Below are positions 1 to 4,746 of a stretch of 5,195 nucleotides of DNA, one piece after another. The stretch is from an uncultured Bacteroidia bacterium (GTDB lineage: Bacteria > Bacteroidota > Bacteroidia > Bacteroidales > CAJPTX01). A model generated the notes under the pieces. The model worked only from the letters and a program-made list of their open reading frames with translations. It made no database searches and was not told the origin of the DNA. A program made the position numbers and the translations under genes. The stretch is from contig CAMXWF010000027.1 of NCBI GenBank assembly GCA_947252645.1, forward strand, positions 1 through 5,195, read 5' to 3'. Numbering within the stretch: position 1 is the stretch's first letter; each line of letters begins with the position of its first letter.

Positions 1-503
1 CCGTTGGCGTTGGTGTTGCCCTCTACCGTGATAAAAAAGCCCTCCTGTTGCCCATCGATAAAGCCTACATGGGCAATACGGTTCTGCCGTGGGTAGTAGA
101 TGCCGAACACATCGCCGCGCTGCACCACGGGGAGCTCCCGTGTGCTTGTCCTAGTGTAGATGGTCTTTCGTGCAGGGAACCAGGCAGGGGCCCACGCGCT
201 TCGCAGGGCAGGGAGTCCAGCTTGTATAAAACACCAGGACACGAAAGATGCGCACCAGGAGTACCCCGCGGGCAAGCCTGTTGCCGCGAGGTACTCCTCA
301 ATGCGCAATCCGTCATTTTGCCCGGTGGCCTCCCTTACGCCTACCTCCGCGTTGTAGACTGCTGCTAGCTGGTCTGCTTTGGGCAAATCTTGCCCTATAG
401 CAAGCTGACCGTGAGCAGTACCAACAAGAAGAAGTAGAAGAAGAAAATTGAGAGCACCGCGAACCACCGATGTCGTGACGCAGGGGTTGCTGTGTTGTTG
501 CAT
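1..503 (-). CDS. Secreted CHAP-like peptidoglycan hydrolase (3' end outside window)
   Basis: The frame is open from the ATG at 501-503 to the left edge, giving 168 residues; the C-terminus is missing. A polar, Arg-containing N-terminus precedes a leucine-rich core (NFLLLLLLVGTAHG), a typical signal peptide ending near residue 32. The mature part has AEVGVREATGQNDG (52-65), the active-site segment YSWCASFVSWCF with nucleophile Cys84, RGDVFGIYY (129-137), AHVGF with catalytic His145, and ITVEGNTN with Glu161 and Asn163. This order is that of CHAP-type enzymes of the NlpC/P60 superfamily, which act as N-acetylmuramoyl-L-alanine amidases or endopeptidases on peptidoglycan. The signal peptide implies export by the host rather than release through a holin pore. 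It is the last visible gene of the cluster. Family assignment is confident, bond specificity is not. Confidence 0.9.
   Translation of the reverse strand, partial: MQQHSNPCVTTSVVRGALNFLLLLLLVGTAHGQLAIGQDLPKADQLAAVYNAEVGVREATGQNDGLRIEEYLAATGLPAGYSWCASFVSWCFIQAGLPALRSAWAPAWFPARKTIYTRTSTRELPVVQRGDVFGIYYPRQNRIAHVGFIDGQQEGFFITVEGNTNAN
395..503 (-). other. 109-base dual-coding overlap (transmembrane helix / signal peptide)
   Basis: Both frames look functional here. One encodes the third membrane helix of the upstream protein, the other the signal peptide of the hydrolase. The core is a run of near-perfect triplets at 426-446 (CTT repeats on the minus strand), read as TTC/TAC codons (FFFYFF) in one frame and as CTT/CTA codons (LLLLLL) in the other, so both products are hydrophobic. 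Confidence 0.8.
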
Positions 504-778
504 AGGGCCTCCGTTTCAAATTGATCGTCAAGCCACCTGTAGAACAGGGGAAAATCCCACTTGAAGGTAATCCAGGCAACGCCCTTGAGGACACAGAAGG
601 CTGCAATGCCGTAACACACGGCGTGGAGCGTCCCTATATCATAGACCGATGCGGTCCCGTCTACAGCACGGAACAGAAGCGGGGAGAAGATGAAAAGGGA
701 AAGCCCAAGGGGAATTGAGGCTAATTCGTTCCACTCCTTGAGCCCCTTTACGATTCTGGCTATAGCGCTGCGACTCAT
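395..778 (-). CDS. Three-pass membrane protein, possible holin-like, 127 aa
   Basis: An amphipathic N-terminal helix (about residues 4-18) is followed by three hydrophobic segments: about 20-37 (ASIPLGLSLFIFSPLLFR), 50-72 (within TLHAVCYGIAAFCVLKGVAW) and 105-127 (WFAVLSIFFFYFFLLVLLTV). A charged loop, KWDFPLFYRWLDDQFETE, separates the last two. Small size, three helices and position directly before a secreted cell-wall hydrolase fit a holin-like protein, but I recognise no holin family and the charged loop is larger than in most; a virion membrane protein is the alternative. The last 109 bases overlap the start of the hydrolase gene in another frame. The ATG comes six bases after the upstream TAG with only a weak AGGT site, so coupling is likely. 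Confidence 0.85.
   Translation of the reverse strand: MSRSAIARIVKGLKEWNELASIPLGLSLFIFSPLLFRAVDGTASVYDIGTLHAVCYGIAAFCVLKGVAWITFKWDFPLFYRWLDDQFETEALCNNTATPASRHRWFAVLSIFFFYFFLLVLLTVSLL
508..512 (-). promoter_or_regulatory. Ribosome binding site inside the three-pass gene that fixes the hydrolase start
   Basis: On the minus strand GGAGG (within ACGGAGG) lies four bases before the ATG at 501-503. The spacing is a little short. A stop codon in this frame lies at 516-518, so no earlier start is possible. Confidence 0.65.
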
Positions 779-784
779 GGTGTG

Positions 785-1171
785 CTACCTGTAGTAGGAC
801 CTCCACGAGGGGGCCTTCGCCACGTTTGTTCGCTTGCTAAAGGCACTGATAAGGCTACGAATAGCCACGGCCTGTTGGGGAGTACACCGCACGTAGGCAG
901 TGCCAGTGCTGCCAGCGCGCGCGGCGAGCTTTTGTTTTGCCAAGGCTGCACTTGCTGCTCTTAGACGGCGACCTAACATCTGCCCCCACCTTCTGAAGAA
1001 GCCTAGCCGGGTAGAAGGAGAGACATTGGCTGTGGCGTTTTGTAGCCTCACGAAACGACGGCGAAACGGTGCGCTTCGAAAATATCTAAACATTCGACCA
1101 TCTAGTCCTTCCAGTCCTGCTACAGACTGCATCCCCTTAAAAACCTCCATCTCCAAATCACTCATTGCCAT
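785..1171 (-). CDS. Highly basic protein, 128 aa, unknown function
   Basis: The ATG at 1169-1171 follows AAAGGGA at a spacing of about seven bases. By my count the protein has 19 Arg and 5 Lys but only 5 Asp/Glu, all of the acidic residues lying in the first 24. Arg-rich patches include APFRRRFVR, FFRRW and GRRLRAASAALAKQKLAA, the last probably a helix. No transmembrane segment is seen. The basic charge, together with aromatic residues spread through the chain, would suit binding to nucleic acid or to negatively charged membrane, for example a DNA-condensing virion protein. I recognise no family. Its TAG stop lies six bases before the next ATG. Confidence 0.8.
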   Translation of the reverse strand: MAMSDLEMEVFKGMQSVAGLEGLDGRMFRYFRSAPFRRRFVRLQNATANVSPSTRLGFFRRWGQMLGRRLRAASAALAKQKLAARAGSTGTAYVRCTPQQAVAIRSLISAFSKRTNVAKAPSWRSYYR

Positions 1172-1177
1172 TTTATT

Positions 1178-1184
1178 TCCCTTT
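1178..1184 (-). promoter_or_regulatory. Ribosome binding site of the basic 128-aa gene
   Basis: On the minus strand AAAGGGA lies six to seven bases before the ATG, within the A-rich gap 1172-1193. It favours the first of two nearby ATG codons (MAM). I see no hairpin or promoter in the gap. Confidence 0.55.
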
Positions 1185-1193
1185 CGTTTTTGT

Positions 1194-1679
1194 TTAGTAT
1201 CTCACTTTTGATATGAAGCGTCGCCGCCGGGGGTCGGTCTGCCGGTATGAGGCTACAGGCTCCAGGTTGCGGTAAGTCGGTGGCATCACCGCGGGCACCT
1301 GTGTGTCCCAGCCCTCATCGATTCGTGGTCGCAACCAGTGACGGGAGAACTCCCGGGGATCTATGGTATCCTTTAGATGCGCCAGTGGATTGTCAAAGTG
1401 CGACGAGATGAAATCCTTACTGTAGTTCGGATGTCGCACTGGTGGTATCCGTCGTGGCTTGGATGGTGCCGATTGCGCCTTCGTGGTTGGCATTAGGTCA
1501 ACCACTACAGGTGGGGTTGTAGGCACGGGGTGCGTCCTTGGGGTGTCGACAAGTTCCCGCACGGTTATAGGTGTCGCCTTGGTTGCTCGCTTGCGGTTTA
1601 GGTAGATGAGCAGCGCGGCGATACCCGTTGCTGCCAATACACCAAACACCAGCTTCTGCGCGCTATCTCTATTCTCCAT
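1194..1679 (-). CDS. Single-pass membrane protein with Pro-rich stalk, 161 aa
   Basis: A short N-terminus is followed by a membrane helix at about residues 10-27 (LVFGVLAATGIAALLIYL) and a basic cluster NRKRATK. Residues 36-85 form an extended, Pro/Thr/Val-rich stalk with PVPTTPPVVV. The C-terminal 75 residues are polar with many Arg, Pro, His and Trp, ending in an RRRR-containing tail (TDPRRRRFISKVRY). No domain is recognised. The ATG overlaps the end of the 57-aa gene, with no clear Shine-Dalgarno, so translation probably depends on the upstream gene. The architecture (anchor, stalk, basic end) would suit a protein linking a membrane to a capsid or to nucleic acid; this is inference. A 22-base A-rich gap, the longest in the window, follows. 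Confidence 0.82.
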   Translation of the reverse strand: MENRDSAQKLVFGVLAATGIAALLIYLNRKRATKATPITVRELVDTPRTHPVPTTPPVVVDLMPTTKAQSAPSKPRRIPPVRHPNYSKDFISSHFDNPLAHLKDTIDPREFSRHWLRPRIDEGWDTQVPAVMPPTYRNLEPVASYRQTDPRRRRFISKVRY

Positions 1680-1842
1680 GATGTGTTGAGCTATTACGAT
1701 TGTTGTGTGCCTCTGCGTTTTCCTTTTGCCTTGACTTCAACATGGCTTGCCGCTTGGTGGCTAGGTAGAGTAGCACGAAAGAGAGCCCTGCTACAATAAG
1801 CCCGCCCGTGGTGAGAATCATGTCGCTACACTGCTTGTCCAT
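1669..1842 (-). CDS. Small single-pass membrane protein, 57 aa
   Basis: I take the ATG at 1840-1842 because of the AGGAGGG ahead of it; the frame continues upstream, but only as overlap with the M15 gene. A short N-terminus (MDKQCSDM) precedes a hydrophobic helix at about residues 9-28 (ILTTGGLIVAGLSFVLLYLA) and then a basic stretch with TKRQ and KSRQK. The tail is Asn/Ser/His-rich. By the positive-inside rule the N-terminus should face out and the basic tail in. I recognise no family. The size and shape fit a minor membrane protein of a membrane-containing virion or a spanin/holin-type accessory, but nothing decides between them. Its end overlaps the next gene by 11 bases. Confidence 0.75.
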   Translation of the reverse strand: MDKQCSDMILTTGGLIVAGLSFVLLYLATKRQAMLKSRQKENAEAHNNRNSSTHHGE

Positions 1843-1849
1843 GGTACGG

Positions 1850-2494
1850 TTATCCCTCCTTGTATACGTCTCGTAGGTGACTGGCCCAACTGCTGGCATA
1901 CGTACTCCTGGCAATTGCCATAAGCCTTGTGGCCTTCTGCTTGCTCCACCGGGTATCGGTATCGAAGTGCACTCGGTCTGCATTCCTAAACGCTCCTCCC
2001 CAGCGCATTCCTAGGCTTTTAGCCAGCGTTGGAATCCCTGAGGCCATCCAATCCGCAATCGGGGTTGTGGAGTTCAGAACCTGGTGCCCATTGCTGAAGT
2101 TGAAGTCTAGTGCTATCCCGTAGTTGTGCGGGCTATAGCCTGGCTCCACGGCAAGGGTATTGCCGCGGTCTCTTAGTTTCTGCTGCGCATCGTAGGTCCG
2201 GTAGCCGCTGGTTATCCTGGCACGCCAGGGAGTCTTGGATAGCGCGGCGAGAAAGGTCTCAAATTTTCGCCGTGACGATGGTTGTAGCATCTGCAGGTAG
2301 GCTTTGATGTCGCCAGGGGTTGATGGGGTAAATTGCGCTGGGCTAGCTGCCTCCGCTATCCCCTTCTTCCTGCGTTGCAGTAGGGGAAGCAACATGCAAA
2401 GCGCACCACCAGCAATAAGGCACAAGGGGAAGACGGGGAGTTTTTTCTGTTGGACTCGCGTGCGCGTCGTGCGCGAATAGAGTTGCTGCTGCAT
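1850..2494 (-). CDS. Membrane-anchored M15-family peptidoglycan peptidase (VanY / endolysin-like), 214 aa
   Basis: A basic N-terminus and one membrane segment (about residues 20-39, PVFPLCLIAGGALCMLLPLL) precede RRKKG, a linker, and a catalytic domain from about 60 to 200. The M15 signature is clear: ITSGYRT (94-100, conserved Arg99), then SPHNYGIALD (121-130), giving zinc ligands His123 and Asp130, and RVHFD (175-179), giving the third ligand His176, with Asp173 as likely catalytic acid/base. Family members are zinc D,D-carboxypeptidases or L-Ala-D-Glu endopeptidases that cut the peptide stem of peptidoglycan. Endolysin members are usually of similar catalytic size. The membrane anchor is uncommon for a free lysin and fits an enzyme held in a virion or cell membrane. 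All zinc ligands are present, so it should be active. An AGGAG lies 13 bases before the ATG. Exact bond specificity cannot be read from the sequence. Confidence 0.93.
   Translation of the reverse strand: MQQQLYSRTTRTRVQQKKLPVFPLCLIAGGALCMLLPLLQRRKKGIAEAASPAQFTPSTPGDIKAYLQMLQPSSRRKFETFLAALSKTPWRARITSGYRTYDAQQKLRDRGNTLAVEPGYSPHNYGIALDFNFSNGHQVLNSTTPIADWMASGIPTLAKSLGMRWGGAFRNADRVHFDTDTRWSKQKATRLMAIARSTYASSWASHLRDVYKEG
1854..1860 (-). promoter_or_regulatory. Strong Shine-Dalgarno that fixes the start of the 57-aa gene
   Basis: On the minus strand AGGAGGG lies 11 bases before the ATG at 1840-1842. It is built into the last Lys-Glu-Gly codons of the M15 gene, whose TAA follows immediately. It argues against the in-frame upstream ATG at 1981-1983, which would make a 104-aa protein lying largely inside the M15 gene. 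Confidence 0.75.
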
Positions 2495-2496
2495 GG

Positions 2497-3027
2497 TTAA
2501 AATTTCACTCCTAATCGCTTGAAGATGGTTACTACCTTCGCCAGGTCTACCCCGCTGAGCTCTCGGTATAGCCAGTTGATTAGGTTGAGCGGGGTTGCGC
2601 TACCTACGTTGCGGCCCCACCAGCCCGGGGTCCCCGTGTAGCCGTATAGCGGGGCGCCGAACGCTTTGATGACTGCCAGCAGGTCTTCCTGCGTGCGGAG
2701 GGAACCCAGTACGGAGAGAATCAGCTGCTCGTCCGTGCCGGTAGCGTTCATGGCTCCGTAGAGTAGTTGTGCTTTCATCTTGGCCTCGTCTTCGGATATG
2801 GTCAACCGCGCGGGGTTGTAGGCTATCCTGGCTATCACTTCATCTGCGGCTTCCTTCTCCTGCTGTAGCCTTCGGTTGGTGAGTAGCCGCTTGAACAGGA
2901 AGAGGGCCAGCAAACTTCCGCCTACCATTATGCCCGCGCGTCCTGCCAGGGGAAGGCTGCGCCATGCTGGTAGCCCAAAGTGCCTACCAGGAACTGTCTC
3001 ACGGGTTGTGGTTTCGTACGAGGCCAT
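2497..3027 (-). CDS. Membrane-anchored protein with a single annexin-like GTDE segment, 176 aa
   Basis: A polar N-terminus (residues 1-30) precedes a single membrane segment at about 31-46 (AGIMVGGSLLALFLF), followed at once by basic residues (KRLLTNRR) and a charged helix. Residues about 82-125 resemble one annexin repeat: LYGAMNATGTDEQLILSVL, then RTQEDLLAVIKAFGAPLYGY. The GTDE at 97-100 matches the annexin G-T-D-E loop and helix start. The C-terminal part holds a Gly/Trp-rich loop (GTPGWWGRN) and two more helices. Annexins normally have four such repeats and bind membranes through calcium; here I see only one, and calcium binding is not shown. Similar single-segment proteins occur, as I recall, in Bacteroidota viruses and elements. 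The gene begins six bases after the upstream stop and ends two bases before the M15 gene. A virion-membrane or entry role is inferred. Confidence 0.85.
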   Translation of the reverse strand: MASYETTTRETVPGRHFGLPAWRSLPLAGRAGIMVGGSLLALFLFKRLLTNRRLQQEKEAADEVIARIAYNPARLTISEDEAKMKAQLLYGAMNATGTDEQLILSVLGSLRTQEDLLAVIKAFGAPLYGYTGTPGWWGRNVGSATPLNLINWLYRELSGVDLAKVVTIFKRLGVKF

Positions 3028-3033
3028 GGTGCC

Positions 3034-3225
3034 CTACATGCGTCTTAGGAAAATTCGGAATAGGTCTCGGAAGGTGTTCTCGTCGCGCTCTATAAGCTCC
3101 ACGAGGCTAGCTAGCCTATCGGGGCCCGTGGTGTCCACAATGGTCTGTAGTACCGTCCGCGTGCGCTCCGCAAGGCTTTCAATCCCCGTGGGGACCTTTA
3201 TAGTCACCTGCTTACTCGTTGTCAT
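3034..3225 (-). CDS. Small helical protein, 63 aa, unknown function
   Basis: The ATG at 3223-3225 overlaps the end of the coiled-coil gene by 14 bases, with a weak AGGT site upstream. The N-terminal 12 residues (MTTSKQVTIKVP) look like a short beta strand. The rest should be helical and amphipathic, with a charged central part (SLVELIERDEN) and a C-terminus rich in Phe, Leu and Arg (TFRDLFRIFLRRM) that could lie on a membrane surface or in a helix bundle. There is no classic transmembrane segment. The stop is six bases from the next ATG. Its reality is supported by tight fit between two solid genes and by the absence of a rival frame. Function is unknown. Confidence 0.72.
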   Translation of the reverse strand: MTTSKQVTIKVPTGIESLAERTRTVLQTIVDTTGPDRLASLVELIERDENTFRDLFRIFLRRM

Positions 3226-4282
3226 CGTCTACCTGCTCGTCTTGTTGTCCGTTGGTGTCTGTGTCTGCTCCTGTAGCTTCCGCTTCGGTAGTGCTACTGG
3301 GAGTCTGCGTGTCGTTTCGGTGGGCCAGCCACTGGCAAACCATGCCAAGGGTTGACGGGGCACCGTCCCATGTGGCGACTAGCCAGTAGACCTGTTCCAC
3401 GGCACGCGGGGACTGCTTGTTAAGCCAAGAGGTGATTTGGGCCACCTTCGGATTAACTTCCGGGGTGTTGGGTTGCTGCTGCTCGCGCTCGCCACCAACT
3501 CCTAGGATGGTAAGCGCGTCGGGGCCAAGTAGGCCCGCGGCCTTTTGGGGGTTCTTGAGCGCGAAGTTGCGGGCAATGTTCCCCAGCGTGACGCTGCCTA
3601 TGTGGGTTGCCCACGCGGCAAGTCCACTAGTGCTGTGCGGGTCATAGCGTTCGAGTTCGCTTACCCTGCTCTCTAGCTCGTCGCGCTCGCCTTCGAGGGC
3701 TGCTATGTCCTTCTCTAGCTCTTGCCGCTTTTGCGCTTCTTGCTCATACTTCTTGCGCTCGTCTTCGTATCGCTCTTTGAGTCGCTCATACTCCATGTCC
3801 TTACGCACGTTGCCGATGCGTGTCTCCATGATGCCGTTGAGCATATCCACGCCTGAGAGCCCGTTGCCCAATCCCATAAGCTGCGCAATGATATCCATCC
3901 CAGCCTTGGTGCCGTCCATTGTCGTATCGCTGTTGTCGGTTGAATTATGCACGGGGTGCGGTGCGGGTAGCGTGTTGCTGCTGTTGCGAATACGGAGGAT
4001 GAAGTCGGGTTGATTGTCGCTGAACCCCTTGTTCATGCGCTTTGCCGTCGTCGACATGCCGCGGTATAGCCGCACGTAGATGCGCCCTACGTTCTCGTCT
4101 TTGATGATACGCTGCACGTCTTCCTGGAAGCGGTCTGCTCCTTGCTGCCGCGGACCATTGATATTGCCGCGGACCATGCCGTCCAAGTACTCTACGTCTA
4201 GCTCGTAGCCGTAGTTCTCCCCGTCGCTATCCCACTCCTTGAGGCGTTCCGCCTCCGTGGTAAACTTCTGAAGGTCTATCAT
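3212..4282 (-). CDS. Coiled-coil protein with acidic C-terminal tail, 356 aa
   Basis: This is the largest gene in the window. Residues 1-100 form a mixed alpha/beta, charged N-terminal region. Residues 101-122 are a Ser/Asn/Thr/Pro-rich linker. A Gly/Met/Leu-rich stretch follows (AQLMGLGNGLSGVDMLNG, residues 133-150). A long, highly charged helix from about 154 to 213 is dominated by Glu, Lys and Arg with regular Leu and Tyr, as in a coiled coil. A helical domain spans about 219-322 and contains a short Gln/Pro hinge near 266-278. The last 25 residues are Thr/Asp/Glu-rich and disordered-looking, ending VDDDNE. No membrane segment is visible. A strong purine-rich ribosome site lies just before the ATG, which overlaps the upstream stop as ATGA. 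The coiled coil suggests oligomerisation, for example a scaffold or structural linker; that role is inferred. Confidence 0.88.
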   Translation of the reverse strand: MIDLQKFTTEAERLKEWDSDGENYGYELDVEYLDGMVRGNINGPRQQGADRFQEDVQRIIKDENVGRIYVRLYRGMSTTAKRMNKGFSDNQPDFILRIRNSSNTLPAPHPVHNSTDNSDTTMDGTKAGMDIIAQLMGLGNGLSGVDMLNGIMETRIGNVRKDMEYERLKERYEDERKKYEQEAQKRQELEKDIAALEGERDELESRVSELERYDPHSTSGLAAWATHIGSVTLGNIARNFALKNPQKAAGLLGPDALTILGVGGEREQQQPNTPEVNPKVAQITSWLNKQSPRAVEQVYWLVATWDGAPSTLGMVCQWLAHRNDTQTPSSTTEAEATGADTDTNGQQDEQVDDDNE

Positions 4283-4746
4283 GCCCTCCCCTTCTCTTTT
4301 GGTGTATCGCTCGCGCGCTCTACGTTATTGGTATGAGGTGGCAGGTATGGGTGAATCCGCACGAAGTAATTCATACTCGGTAGAAGCCAGCACTGGGTTA
4401 CTCCGTATGTTCTGCGTTGATCATACATTGAGGGAGTATCGCTACGAATAAAACCGTTTGGCGTTGTCCTACTATCAGTAGGCACACAGAGAGCACGGCG
4501 TTTAAACACAACGATGTTCTCTGTCTCTTGTGTATCCATCTGACCGAAGTTCATGATGTTGCGACCTTCGGTAAGGATTACAGCGTCGATGTATGTAGCT
4601 CTTGAATACCCAAATTTGCCGATGAGTATGTCGTTCCCCAGGTCCTCTGTCAGTGGATTGTAGTGCATGCCGTGCGTTACCTGCACGAGGTAGCCTTTGG
4701 CCTTGAGCTTTGCCACTTCCTCCGCGACTGCCAGGTCAAGCTTCAT
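4279..4746 (-). CDS. Hypothetical protein, 155 aa, unknown family
   Basis: I chose the ATG at 4744-4746, giving MKLDLAVAEEVAKLKAKGYLV. A TTG 18 bases upstream would add six residues but has no better ribosome site. The start overlaps the stop of the upstream gene by 11 bases. The protein opens with a charged helix (about residues 4-16) and continues with mixed beta-prone sequence rich in Tyr, Thr and Asn, including GYSRATYIDAVILTEGRN. It closes with a polar Lys/Glu/Arg tail (PKEKGRA). There is no signal peptide and no membrane segment. I recognise no domain. The TGA stop shares bases with the ATG of the next gene (ATGA), which suggests translational coupling and perhaps matched amounts of the two proteins. 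A structural or assembly role is inferred from position only. Confidence 0.8.
   Translation of the reverse strand: MKLDLAVAEEVAKLKAKGYLVQVTHGMHYNPLTEDLGNDILIGKFGYSRATYIDAVILTEGRNIMNFGQMDTQETENIVVFKRRALCVPTDSRTTPNGFIRSDTPSMYDQRRTYGVTQCWLLPSMNYFVRIHPYLPPHTNNVERASDTPKEKGRA
4284..4293 (-). promoter_or_regulatory. Ribosome binding site of the coiled-coil gene
   Basis: Reading on the minus strand, AAGGGGAGGG lies only one or two bases before the ATG at 4280-4282. The spacing is tight if the GGAGG part pairs with 16S rRNA and better if AAGG/GGGG pairs. It sits inside the last codons of the upstream gene, so the two genes are probably coupled. Confidence 0.6.

Noticed and set aside
48..368. Plus-strand open frame of 106 codons
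   Set aside because: Lies antisense to the CHAP-like hydrolase, whose motifs are clear; its translation is Cys/Pro/Arg-rich and unlike a folded protein.
426..446. AAG triplet run as a microsatellite or phase-variation tract
   Set aside because: Triplet changes would not shift frame, the run is short and imperfect, and it is explained by dual hydrophobic coding.
313..606. Minus-strand open frame of 97 codons
   Set aside because: Third frame across the overlap of two better supported genes; low-complexity Ser/Arg translation and no ribosome site.
1172..1193. A-rich 22-base gap as promoter or terminator
   Set aside because: Too short for both promoter boxes and without a hairpin; the ribosome site accounts for most of it.
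1843..1983. 47-residue N-terminal extension of the 57-aa membrane protein
   Set aside because: It would lie wholly within the M15 gene, has no ribosome site, and the AGGAGGG at 1854-1860 points to the later ATG.
2876..3355. Plus-strand open frame of 159 codons
   Set aside because: Antisense to three tightly joined genes; its hydrophobic C-terminal stretch mirrors the acidic tail and the start region of minus-strand genes.
3705..4013. Plus-strand Ser/Leu-rich open frame of 102 codons
   Set aside because: Complement of the coiled-coil region; Glu/Lys codons read backwards give Ser/Leu/Phe.
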